Assembly (NCBI RefSeq): GCF_030272615.1
Contig: NC_081414.1
Coordinates: 2,357,501 to 2,421,500, forward strand
DNA: 64,000 bases
Source: Cryptomeria japonica
Lineage: Eukaryota; Streptophyta; Pinopsida; Cupressales; Cupressaceae
Direction of reading: 5' to 3'
Under the pieces are notes generated by a model, which had not been told where the DNA came from, did not search any database, and saw only the letters and a list, made by a program, of their open reading frames with translations. The position numbers and the translations under genes were made by a program. Below are positions 34,024-46,366 of this stretch, in pieces. Each line of letters begins with the position of its first letter. Within the stretch, counting starts at the first letter, position 1.

Positions 34024-34551
34024 CTAAGAGAATTCTTCAAGACAACTGTATTTTGGAAAGTCGTCCAGGAGCAACCATTCCCGGAGAAAGTCCCTGCCAA
34101 TCCGCACCCATTTCCTATGACGCGTCAACTGCTCTGCATTCAGGTTCAAAAGAAATGGTTGCCTGGCCACTGGCACTGTTTGGTCAAGGAGGAGAAGCTT
34201 GGTTAATTCACTTGCCAAAGGGATCCCCATCCCTACTTCTGCAAGGATGACAACAGTAACATCATCTCCAAGGAAGTCTTCCTTAAACACCTTCCTTAAC
34301 AACATCAACATATCCACCTTGTCTCCTCCGAGGTCCAGAAGAGATGCCAATAATCAGGATGTAATGTTCGTGTTAACACGGTATCTATTTTTGTTATGCA
34401 GAAAGTCTCTACCCAGCACCATCCTCACAACCTCATTTGTGAACATCCCAACCTCCTTGCAGACTGATTGGAGGGTTGGGTCTTTAACGGAGCCCAAAAA
34501 GGCCCTCTGGTCCTTCGCAAAAATGCTTCTCAAGCGGATAGGAGTGTCCAT
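34024..34551 (-). pseudogene. unidentified gene relic, possibly mTERF-like
   Basis: A minus-strand frame of 176 codons from ATG 34551 to TAG 34026, interrupted once by TGA (34356-34354). Codon composition is better than the surroundings. The product looks all-helical, with repeated Leu/Val-rich segments (LQSVCKEVGMFTNEVVRMVL, ASLLDLGGDKVDMLMLLRKV, QPFLLNLNAEQLTRHRKWV) and an end LLLDDFPKYSCLEEF. The spacing of these segments and the F-P-x-Y near the end recall mitochondrial transcription termination factor (mTERF) repeats, but the match is weak and I would not assign it. An F-box, leucine-rich or wholly unrelated protein remains possible. The upstream 150 bp (34552-34700) are less AT-rich and could be its 5' flank. 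Confidence 0.35.
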
Positions 34552-34699
34552 CTTGACAAATCAGATTACCAATTTAAACAACGTGATCCTATAGACCTAA
34601 ACCAAAGGCAGAATTTAAATACCGCGAGCTCCGACGATTTATCTACCAAATGGCAAAGGCTAATTGAAGATGAAAGAAGCAGAGATTGTATATAAATAG

Positions 34700-35480
34700 T
34701 TGAAGCTCTTGATTGTAATAATTACTTCTCTAACCATATTGATTCCTTTAATTTTTTTTAAATCTTTCGTATATCTCTTCAAATCTTTCCCATAAATGCA
34801 CTAGTGTGCGAAATTGGAATAGCTATAAACCAGTACCAAGTTGGCAAGTACCACATTGGAAGTCGTGGGGATAGAGTGGATTGCAGTTAGTGACTAGACA
34901 TATATTAAATGACCAACATTATCGATCGTGACTTTTAATATGTGTCTACGATCATCGAATGGTTTAAAATTATTGATGGATTTTAGGTACGTGTCACCCT
35001 TCATGTGTCAAAGTGGCCGCGCTTTTTGATACATCGTGCAGAGTCTGGACTCAATGTGATGTGATGTGCCTTGTCTATTAATGGCAATGAATTCATGAAA
35101 TCACCAATAAAATATATATGTTTCCATAAATAACAGAATTTTAGCCAAACAAATTAAATAATTTTCAAGTGGTGGATAAAAATCGCCAATACATTTAAAT
35201 AATTTTTCCTTCAGACTAAAATTTTTCCCCCATACAATTATATATTTGTTCTTTTAAATGAAAAATATTCGCTTCCTACAATATATATTTTCCCCATAAA
35301 ACAAGGTATTATTCGCCAAAATTTTATGTAATTTTCATACCCTAGGAAAAAATCGCCAATACAAAATAATTTTTTTTCCTTCTTTGAAAAAAATTTCGCC
35401 ATCAATATGAAAATTTCCCCCAAAAAATAATGTCTGATTTGCCAGGATTTTACACTTTTGCCCAGGGGGTGGTTTCTTAA
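34700..35480. other. non-coding, AT-rich with loose repeats
   Basis: Phrases such as AAAATCGCCAATAC recur near 35178 and 35350, and TTTCCCCC motifs recur at 35226, 35290 and 35412. This is a degenerate repeat field; no gene seen. Confidence 0.4.
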
Positions 35481-35484
35481 AGTT

Positions 35485-35902
35485 ATCCCTAAATCTCATT
35501 TACTCAATGTAGAAACCTTTTAGTGTTTTCATCATCAAACATCCTCAAGTTCTCAAATTTGTGCTTTAGATTTGTCAACTTGGCTTGCTTTGCCTTCAAA
35601 TCACCTTCATACACACTAATCAACTTCTCCCAGATTGGTTTAGTAGACTTAAACCCCATAACTTTAGAGAATATTGGATCACTCAAACAATTGATAATTG
35701 CAATTCTAGCCTTTGAATTATTGTTATGTGCATTAACCTCGTCTAGAGTTTGAGTACAATTTGTCGAAGCAGTATACCCAATTTAGATAATTTCCCATAT
35801 TCCAATTGATAGATATTCTAAAGGACATTCCATCCTTTCTTTGCAATAGGAGTAATTGATGACATCAAACTTCGATGCTTTGTAATTGACTTCATGTGCC
35901 AT
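35485..35902 (-). pseudogene. Copia gag N-terminal fragment
   Basis: Reading from ATG 35902 on the minus strand, the frame gives the start of a UBN2-type Gag (NYSYCKERMEC, IGIWEII, then a stop, SKARIAIINCLSDPIFSKV, PIWEKLISVYEGD, KLTNLKHKFENLRMFDDEN) and loses homology after VNE near 35485. The ATG lies 44 nt from the primer-binding site at 35947-35959, the same arrangement as in the complete Copia element of this window. Everything after early Gag is missing. Confidence 0.8.
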
Positions 35903-35946
35903 TACAGATCTTCCTCAAGTGGTTAAGCTTCTATAAGAGGAACCAA

Positions 35947-35959
35947 GCTCCTGATACCA
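35947..35959 (-). promoter_or_regulatory. Copia relic primer-binding site
   Basis: The minus strand reads TGGTATCAGGAGC, a one-base variant of the tRNA-Met site, next to an LTR start (TG at 35965). Confidence 0.75.
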
Positions 35960-35964
35960 ATTAT

Positions 35965-36350
35965 TGAACACACCATGAGACTAAAAGGGGGGTGAATCAG
36001 TTCGGACATTAAATTATTTTACTTCTGACCTATAAATTTTAAATCATAATTAACGCATTACTGTAGTTATGAACATGAAAGTACAAAGCACAATGAGCAC
36101 ATGAACACCATATTTAGGTGGAAAACCCTAAACAGGGGAAAACCATGATGAGAATTACACTCACAATATGAATAACTAATTACAATGTTTTAGGCTCAAG
36201 GTTGAGGAGCTCATTGCACCTAATAGGACCTGCAAGACTAAGGCGCGCAACCTTAGGGAAAGATACAAATATATGTACAAGCTTCCAAAAGGAGCACACC
36301 TTCTTCTGACAGGTACACGAAATAGATGAATTGAAATGAACATGAGATCT
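35965..36350 (-). repeat. LTR of truncated Copia relic (far edge undetermined)
   Basis: Starts TGAACACACC on the plus strand, directly beyond the primer-binding site, and contains AGGGGGGTGAATCAG and GGTGGAAAACCC, phrases often found in plant Copia LTRs. No second copy is present, so the far end cannot be fixed; 36350 is only where I stop being able to argue for it. Confidence 0.55.
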
Positions 36351-38545
36351 CTTGATCATGAAATTATCCTTGAACCACTATGTCAAGGAACCAATATCAT
36401 GGAAAACACATCTAACATCCACCACTATCTCAAAACATTGTCACACTAAAGATATCATCATCAAAGCTCTTCACAAACTTTCACACCAAATCTTCTTGTA
36501 TTACATAAATTCACACACATTCCATGCCTCAACTCATACAATTACACATCTATATATACAAGATATTTCACTAAAGCTCTCAACTAGGTTGGCCACAAAC
36601 AAAATGTATAATATTACATAAATTCGGCTACTCAGACCAATAATATCAATGATGGTCTACTTCAGCAGATAAAGGGGACCAAAAACACATCACAACACAT
36701 CCTCCAAAGTCAATTCCAATGAACCACACTTGGTAGAACATCCAACAAATTCAACTCCAAATGAAACGTATAGATAAGCAATAAAACATGTTGACCAGTT
36801 GACCCAAAAATATCAAATACAAAATGCATACTACAGATCTACACACACCATGATAAGACCCATATCAACATCCAAACTCAACCTCTAATGCATATCTAGA
36901 CCAAAAGAGTATGATCCAGATAAAATACACCACCTCAAATAGCCATAAACCAAACTAACTGACAACATTCAAATCAAAACAACATAACTTCACTTGCCAA
37001 TTAAACCAACAACAAAAAACTGAACTAGATCATTGCACAAACCAAATGAACATGTCCTCCAAACTACAACACTTGAATCCACATATCAGAGAACCACTTT
37101 AGAAGCATTCTCTAGACTAGTTCGAATAGACACCTCACTGTCAAAAACAACAACCAACCAACTCTACCATCTAACCAACAAAGGACTTGTAAACATGATA
37201 GTGCAACATACAAAAGTTATAAACATTATATCTAGAACCACAATCCATAATATTCACAATCCAGAGGAATGAAAAGTATTCTTCCACTAGGACATTAAAA
37301 ATGTTTTCCCGCACATAAATATTGTTTCTAGCACATTGAATCTTACAATACACTAGTCTTTCGAAAAACACCTCAACATAACCATCAGAACACACAACAA
37401 CCTTAGAACACTCGCTTCTGGACCATCCACAACTCGTAGTGACATCAATGACAACACAAATCAACAACTCAAGTTTCCAACATAAACGTGGAATAAGATG
37501 CCGTGAAATTAAAAATAAAATAGGATCTAAATAAGCTTGAAATGACATAGAAGAAGGCATACTAAAGCAAGGACCCAAAAAAGTTGTGAGATTGTAAGGG
37601 GTTACAATTTATGAAACTACGCCTTGTTTATTTGTAAGAATCTTACCATCTATCAGGAACTATTGCAACTTTATGTGATGTTCATGTTTAATATTAGTTA
37701 GGGGAATCCACCTAGGTTAGCAGAGCTTAAAGTGCAATGAGAATTTAACTTTAAAGTGAGTTCTTTATTTATTGGCCAACCTCCTAGTATCCTTGTGAAT
37801 AAGAATGCCATGGATTTAGGAAATATGGAGTAATAAATAATATTAAATATAATGCAGAATAAATGACAAAAATAACAATCCATAATAACACATATATTTA
37901 TGTGGTTCACCCAATGTGGGCTACATCCATAGAGTAATAGACGCCCAGTTTCCTTTTATTATCCAGTGAAGAGAAAATTATATATGATGATATTTCACAT
38001 TACATGACCACTTATTTATCAATCCCTTTTTGGTGATTTACAAAGTCACCAAAAAATAAGCTCAACAACATGATCACTCACCACATATCAACAAAGAAGT
38101 GGTTGATCTTTAGAGGAAATTGGGCAATCAATTAGAGGAACAAACATGTGGACATTCTATATACAACAAAACAAATAATTAACTAAAACTTATTATTAGC
38201 TAGAACTAATGATGTTGATGAGTGCTCCATGATTTATAGGAAGTTTGTAATCTCGACCTCCAATAGCATGTTGCAAAAATTATTTTCTAGGATAAAATGA
38301 CAACTCAAATTCTAGTAAAAAATTATTTTCATATTTTACTTCAAAATAATATTAGATATCTCTTATCTATATTTAACTATATGCAACACAATGATGATAA
38401 AAATACATGATATGACATGAAAATGAGGTATGAAGGTGGTTATTAAGGTATATGAACAAATGCTAAAATATTGGATGAAATATAAAGTAAATTTCTCTCA
38501 CCACAAGGCTTGATACAATTCAATTGGTGTTAACAATCATAGCTT
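36351..38545. other. non-coding, probable retroelement debris
   Basis: No recognisable gene. 37840-37960 contains GTGGTTCACCC and GGGCTACATCC, a phrase style seen in LTRs of other plant Copia elements, but there is no partner copy. The short ORFs here have no family signature. Confidence 0.35.
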
Positions 38546-38547
38546 GA

Positions 38548-38850
38548 AACAAAGTTAGAAAGTTTATCAATTGGATGTCAAAACAACATTCTTGAATGGT
38601 TTTCTAGAAGAAGAGGTCTATGTACAACAACCACTAGCGTATGAAATAAGAGGACACAAAGACAAGGTTTGTAAGTTGAAGAAGACTCTTTATGGACTAA
38701 AGGGGAAATGCAATGCAAAATGCAAAATGCAAAATGCGTCAAGGCGGGTGCTAAACTAGGTGTGAAATTGTACCATCCTAGCAAGTGCGTACAATTTACG
38801 ACGCTAGAGTAAGTTGAAGAAGACTCTTTATGGACTAAAACAAGCACATA
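38548..38850 (+). pseudogene. Copia reverse transcriptase fragment with a 107-bp insertion
   Basis: A fragment of Copia [29 protein letters not shown] and [12 protein letters not shown], then a break. The catalytic YVDD part is absent. At 38702 the coding sequence is interrupted by 107 bp, after which the last 31 bp before the interruption are repeated (38809-38839) and the frame resumes with the expected Gln-Ala. Not linked to the complete Copia element by sequence; it belongs to a different family. Confidence 0.8.
38671..38839. repeat. 31-bp direct repeats flanking a 107-bp insert
   Basis: 38671-38701 and 38809-38839 are identical. The insert (38702-38808) begins with AAATGC-type short repeats and contains an inverted repeat AAATTGTAC / GTACAATTT. 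No target duplication of plant transposons is normally this long. Confidence 0.85.
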
Positions 38851-39680
38851 TATCATATTATAGGGTATGTGCACCAAGTTGTGGTACCAAAAGAGGGTCT
38901 TAAGATGCCACTTTTTTTTTCTTCTGAAATCAGCAAAGTCTGAACTTCAACAAAAAATTGAACATAGTTACACTCCAAATTAGAAGATGCAACAAGAACA
39001 AAAGTTAGAGTGCTTCGAGTCTACTTTCTAAACTACTAATTTGTTTTGAAAATGGTGGAGATTAAGGGCTTAAAAAAGGGGGGCCACAAAAAGTGGTCCT
39101 TTTTTTATGCAAAAACATAACATAGCATATGTTGTGGCCCCCCTAAAATGTTAACTTTTTTTTTTGAATTTTTGAAATCACTTCGGTGAGAAATTAGCTA
39201 ACACCTTGTAGTTTATGCCGGATTTTTCAGTTAATTTTTTAATGAGTATATGATTTTTTACTAACTTTCGAAGTGGACACATCCTGAAAAAAAAAAAATT
39301 GAGCTCACTCCCCCCTAAAATTATTGAAAACTAATCAAAAATTAAAACTTTTTTTTAAATGTGTAGAATGGAGCCTAGTTTCTAAAAATGTAAGTTTTTT
39401 TCAAAATTTGATGAACGTGTAAAAAACTATAGACAAAATAGTGCATGTTGGTTTTTGACCAAAAACGGACACACTAACAAAAGAGATTATAGATGAAAGC
39501 CTTAACGAAATCAAAATGTGAAAAAAATTACATGCTTGGATAGATAAGAGAGAGCTTGAAGTTGCTATGGTGAATTTTTTAGTTTCATTGAACAAGTGCA
39601 AACATGATGGAGAGCACGGCCAAAAATATGTGAAATTTTCTAATCTTCTGATAAAATCACGTCACGGGCCTAAAATGGTC
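38851..39680. other. non-coding, homopolymer-rich
   Basis: Many T and A runs and GGGG/CCCC tracts (39083, 39136, 39309). No gene or element end recognised. Confidence 0.4.
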
Positions 39681-39681
39681 G

Positions 39682-39820
39682 TCCAACCCTTTGGGTTGGA
39701 TGCCCAAGTACAATCCAACCCAAAGGGTTGATGGTTTCCAAAAAAAAACATTTGGCAAGCACCAAATTTTAAAAAATAATTTTCTAAATTTGGCGAGCGC
39801 CAAATTTGGTGTGCACCAAA
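39682..39820. repeat. cluster of nested palindromes
   Basis: 39682-39700 is itself a palindrome (TCCAACCC / GGGTTGGA around TTT) and pairs with a second copy in reverse at 39714-39731. AAATTTGGCG / CGCCAAATTT lies at 39786-39807, and TTTGGTG / CACCAAA at about 39805-39820. All share the theme TTGG...CCAA. Confidence 0.85.
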
Positions 39821-39895
39821 TGCTTTGCATTATCCAATTTTTCAACTTGGCACATTTTTTAACTTGGGTACAAGTTATACCCACCCTAGTAGGAG

Positions 39896-39948
39896 AATAT
39901 ATACATGAAATATAACATATTCTTTAAGTTATATTTCATGTATATATT
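39896..39948. repeat. perfect 21-bp-arm hairpin
   Basis: 39896-39916 is the exact reverse complement of 39928-39948, separated by an 11-nt loop. It lies about 75 bp after the palindrome cluster. AT-rich; could be a small foldback element. Confidence 0.9.
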
Positions 39949-40079
39949 GGCAAGATGTTTGAGAGTGGTTTCAGCTCTATAGGAGTTATAATGTAGATTC
40001 TAGTTTTTAGAGGATCATATAAAATTTCAGACAATCAAATTTTAGTAATCAGCATGCTCCTATAAGCATTCTTTATCTC

Positions 40080-40780
40080 TATATATCACTCTCTTTATCT
40101 TCCCAAACTCTAGACCTATCTCTCGCCCTCTCTTGTCTCGATCACTTCTCTATCCGCTCTCTAGGTATATCCCACCCTCTCTACCTTTCATTACTTCCTT
40201 AACCCCATTTCTATCCTTGACTCCTTCCCTTTCTCTTCTTCTCTATCATTATCTTATTATTTCTTTCCCCTCCCTCCCTATTCACCTCAATACCTTTCCC
40301 TCCCTATATTATTACCCACCTCTCTCTCCTCCTCTAGTTTTCTCACCTATCTAATTGTCCACCCTCTTGTTCTCTCCCTCTATCTCCATCTTTCTCTCCC
40401 TTCCCCCTTACCCCTATCCATTTATGAACCTCTTTTATTTCTCTCTCTAGACCTATCTATCTCCTCATTCCCTAGTTCTTTGACTCCCTCCATATCTACC
40501 TCTCCATCCATGCCCTCTTACTCTTTTATATCCTCTTTTATCTATTCCTCTCCATTGTCTAGGTCGTCACCTCTCCCTCCTACTTTCTCTCTCTCCCTCT
40601 CTCAAATTTCTAGGTTTCTCCCTCATTCTGTCTCCACCTCTACATCTCTACATCCATGTCTCATTAGGAACCTATCTCTATACCCCTCTATCCATATCTC
40701 CCCTCTCTCCCAACTAGGTATTTAACCTCTTTATCACCCTCTATCTATTCCTGAGCTCTAGTTCTCTCCCTTCCTCTCCA

Positions 40781-40876
<96 letters not shown>

Positions 40877-41560
40877 ACATCTTACCCATCTCCCTTTATG
40901 AATTCTCTCCTTCTTTTATCTCTCCCGACACCTCTTTATCTCCCATAAACTCTAGACATACTACTCTCCCTCTCTTCTCTCTACCCTCTCTAGGTCTCTC
41001 CTATACTCTCTCCCTCTCTCTCTCTCTCTCACCTTCCCTCCTTATCTCCATATATATCCTTCCCTCCCTCCATCTCTATTCTCCTCCTATTGTTTCTCTC
41101 CATACTATCTTTGTTCTCTTCATCACTACCTGCCCCTCTTGATCTCTCTCTCCATACATATTTTTCTCCTTCCCTCCATCTTTACCTCTCTACCACTCCC
41201 TCTTTGTATCATTACCCACCTCTCTCACCCCCTCTATATCCCTCACCTCTATCTTTCCACCCTTGGTCTCTCATCTCTCTCTTCCTAGCCTCTAGATCAC
41301 TCAGCTCTATATCTCTATCTTCTCTAATCCTTTCCTCTTCACCTCCTTACCCCTCTTTCTCTCTTTGTGAACTTATATATCTTATTTTATTCTCTCTCTC
41401 CCTCACCTATCTACCTCTTCCCTCTCTCTATCCCAATCACTCCCTACCCACCTCTCCCTCTCTTCTTAGCTCTCTCTCTCTCTCTCTATTATTCCCTCTC
41501 TCACCTTCTCTCTCCCTCCCCTCTATAAGTCATCACCTCTCCCTCCCCTTAGGATCCCAT
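40080..41560. repeat. CT-rich low-complexity block with (CT)n microsatellite
   Basis: Irregular repeats of CTCTCTCCCTC, ACCTCTCTA and similar. A pure (CT)n tract occupies about 40787-40872. Ser/Leu/Pro-rich ORFs here (40133-41584) are composition artefacts. The last part, 41085-41553, recurs at 44045-44497. Confidence 0.9.
41085..41553. repeat. CT-rich direct repeat, copy 1
   Basis: Clearly homologous to 44045-44497 (both run CTCCTCCTATT, GTTCTCTTCATCACTACCT, TCTAGATC, CTCCTTACCCCTCTTTCTCT, ACCTATCTACCTCTTCCCTC in the same order) despite substitutions and small indels. The two copies bracket the 20-mer array. Confidence 0.85.
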
Positions 41561-44040
41561 ATGACCCCTAATGACACCATATGACCCCTTAGGACACTAT
41601 ATAACCCCTCAAGACACCATATGATCCATTTTAACATCATAGTACATGACATGACCCCTTAGGACACCATATGACCCCTTAGGACAATATGACCTCTTAA
41701 GGGGTCATATGGTGTTCTAACACATGTGTGGACCCTTAGGAGCCCATATGACTCCTCAGGACGCCATATGGTATATGACTCCTCAAGACACCATAAGGCC
41801 ATTTTTAACATCCGAGTATGTACGACATGACCCCTTAGGACACCATATGACCCCTTAGGACAATATGATGTCCTAAGGGGTCATATGGTGTCTTAACACA
41901 TGTATGGCCCTTTAGGACCCCATATGACCCCTAATGACACCATATGACCCCTTAGTACCCCATATGTCCCCTAACAACACCATATGACCCCTTTGGGCCA
42001 AATAATGTTTTAATGGGTCATATGGTGTCCTAAGGGGTCATATAGTGTTCTAACATATTTGTGGCCCCTTAGGACCACATATGACCCCTTAGGACCATAT
42101 GATGTCCTAATGAGTCATACGGTGTCCTAAGGGGTCATATGGTGTTCTAACACATTTGTGACCCCTTAGGACCATATGATGTCCTAATGGGGCATATTGT
42201 GTCCTAAGGGGTCATATGGTGTTCTAACACATGTGTGGCCCCTTAGGACCCCAAATGACCCCTAACAACACCATATGACCCCTTAGGACACCATATGACC
42301 TCTAACAACACCATATGACCCCTTAGGATACTATATGACCCTCAGCACACCATATGATCCCATACGACCCCATATGACCCCTCAAGACACCATATGACTC
42401 CTTAAGACATCATATGACCCTTAGGAAACCATATGATCCATTTTAAAATCTTAGTAAACAACATGACCCCTTAGGACACCATATGACCACTTAGGACACC
42501 ATATGAACCCTTAGGACCACATGATGGTCCTAAGGGGTTGTATGGTGTTCTAACACATGTGTGGCCCCTTAGGACCCCATATGACCCCTAACAACACTGT
42601 ATGACACCTCAGGACACCATATGGACCCTTCTAACATCCTATTACATGACATGACCCCTTAGGACACCATATGACCCCTTTAAACATCCCAGTACATGAC
42701 ATTTTCCCTTAGGACACCATATGACCCCTTAGGACAACATGCTTTCCTAAGGGTTTATATGGTGTTCTAACACATGAGTGGCCCCTTGGGACCCCAAATG
42801 ACCCCTAACAACACCATATGACCCCTTAGAACACCATATGACCTCGAACAACACCATATGACCCCTTAGGACACTATATGACCCTTAGGGCACCATATGA
42901 CCACTTAGGACCTCATATGACCCCTCAGGACACCATATGACCCCTTAGGACACCATATGACCCCGTAGGACATCATGTGGTCCTAAGGGGTCATCTGGTG
43001 TCATATGGGATTATATGGTGTCCTAAGGGGTCATATGGTGTTCTAACACATGTGTGGCCCCTTAGGACCCCAAACAAACTCTGACGACACCATATGACCC
43101 CTTAGGACACCATATGACCTCTAACGACACCGTATGATGCCTTAGGACACTATATGACCCTCGGAACACCATATGACCCCTTAGGACCCCATATGATCAG
43201 TTAGGACCCCATATTACCCCTCATAACACAATATGACCCATTTTAACATCCTAGTACATGACATGACCCCTTAGGACACCCTATGACCCCATAAGACCAC
43301 ATAATGTTCTAAGGGGTCATATGGTGTTGTTAGAGTTAATATGGGATCCTAAGGGGCCACACATGTGTTAAAACACCATATGAACCCTTAGGACACCATA
43401 TGACCCCTTAGGACATCATGTCATCCTAAGGGGTCATATGGTGTCCTAAGGGATCATATGGTGTCCTAAGGGGTCATATGGCTCCCTAAGGGATCATATG
43501 GTGCCCTAAGGGGTCATATGGTGTTCTAAAATATTGTGGCCCCTTAAGACCCCATATGACCCCTAACACCATATGACCCCTTAGGACCAAATGATATCCT
43601 AATGGGTCATATGGTGTTCTAAGGGGTCATATGGTGTTTTGACACGTGTGGCCCCTTAGGACCTCGTATGACCCCTAAAAACACCATATGACCCCTTAGG
43701 ACACCATATGACCCCTTAGGACCATATGATGTCCTAATAGGTCATATGTTGTTCTAAAGGGTCATATGATGTCCTAAATGGTCATATGATGTCCTAATGG
43801 GTCATATGGTGTCCTAAAGGGTCATATGTGTAGCCCCCGAGGACCCCAAATGACCCCTAACGACACCATATGACCCCTTAGGACACCATATGGCCTCTAA
43901 AGACAACATATGACCCCTTGGGACACTATATGATCTGGGACACTATATGATTCTCATGACACCATATGACCCCTCAGGATACCATATGACCCCTTAGGAC
44001 ACTATATGACCCCTTAAAACATTATATGACCCATTTTAAC
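41560..44040. repeat. satellite-like array of a 20-mer in both orientations
   Basis: The core ACCATATGACCCCTTAGGAC and its reverse complement fill about 2.5 kb with many variants. Orientation switches repeatedly, so inverted repeats occur throughout. A longer phrase, GGTGTTCTAACACATGTGTGG, followed by CCCCTTAGGACCCC, marks a higher-order unit near 41711, 41888, 42045, 42141, 42219, 42548, 42761, 43028, 43520 and 43631. Almost every copy keeps CATATG. No coding potential. Confidence 0.93.
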
Positions 44041-44044
44041 ATTT

Positions 44045-44497
44045 CTCTTCTCCTCCTATTATTTCTCTCCACTGTCTCTTTGTTCTCTTCATCACTACCT
44101 CTTCTTCCCAATCTCTCTCTCCATACCTATGTGTCTCCTTGCCTCCTTCTTTACCTCTCTACCTCTCCATCTAGGTCTAATTACCCACTTGTCTCTCCCC
44201 CTCCATCTCTCTCATCTCTATATTTCCACCCTAGTTTCTCACCTCTCTCTTCCTAGGCTCTAGATCTCTCACCTCTACATCTCTCTCCTCTATAATTCTT
44301 TCCTCTCTACCTCCTTACCCCTCTTTCTCTCTTATTTTCCTCTCTCTCTCCCTTACCTATCTACCTCTTCCCTCTCTTGGTCTCTCAGTCTCTCCCTACC
44401 CACCTCTCCCTCTTTTCTTATCTCTCTCTTTCTCTTCATTCTTCCCTCTCTCCTTTTCTCTCTCCCTTCCTTCTCTGTTCATCACCTCTCCCTCCCT
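44045..44497. repeat. CT-rich direct repeat, copy 2
   Basis: Second copy of 41085-41553, same strand and order, directly after the 20-mer array. Confidence 0.85.
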
Positions 44498-44619
44498 TGT
44501 ACATGATTTAGATAATAGGTTGTAGAATATAAGGTTTAGGGTATAGGTACATGATTGATGGTGCACAGTTTAGGGCACATAGGGTTGAGGGTATCGATTG
44601 TATTGATATTTCTTTCTAT

Positions 44620-46033
<1,414 letters not shown>

Positions 46034-46049
46034 ATCTGCCCTTTTGACA
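46034..46049 (-). promoter_or_regulatory. polypurine tract of the pol-less element
   Basis: The minus strand reads TGTCAAAAGGGCAGAT immediately before the 3' LTR. It is purine-rich and in the expected place. Confidence 0.75.
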
Positions 46050-46366
46050 TTAGTTGAGATGTTTGACAAAAACTACTTTCAGAGTTATAACTCAATAACC
46101 TATATACTTGCAAAATTTGACTATGCTGACAATATATACAATAGTCAATAATATAATATATCTAGATATACTCCCCTTATCAATATACTGTACAAAACTC
46201 TGATTTTGCATGCTTGGTGTTCTGTTCTATGTGCTTTTCTTACTGTACTGTATACTTCTCGGTGCACTGCTCTTGGATACTCTGCTTGCTCTGCTCGGTA
46301 TACTCCCCCTGTATACTATACTCCTCCAATACTGTATTACTCCCCCTTTTTGACAAACATCAAAAC

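Noticed and set aside
40133-41584. Ser/Leu/Pro-rich ORFs
   Set aside because: Products of the CT-rich low-complexity block.
41560-44040. Short regular repeats resembling a CRISPR array
   Set aside because: No unique spacers of constant length, repeats occur in both orientations, and the context is a plant nuclear genome.
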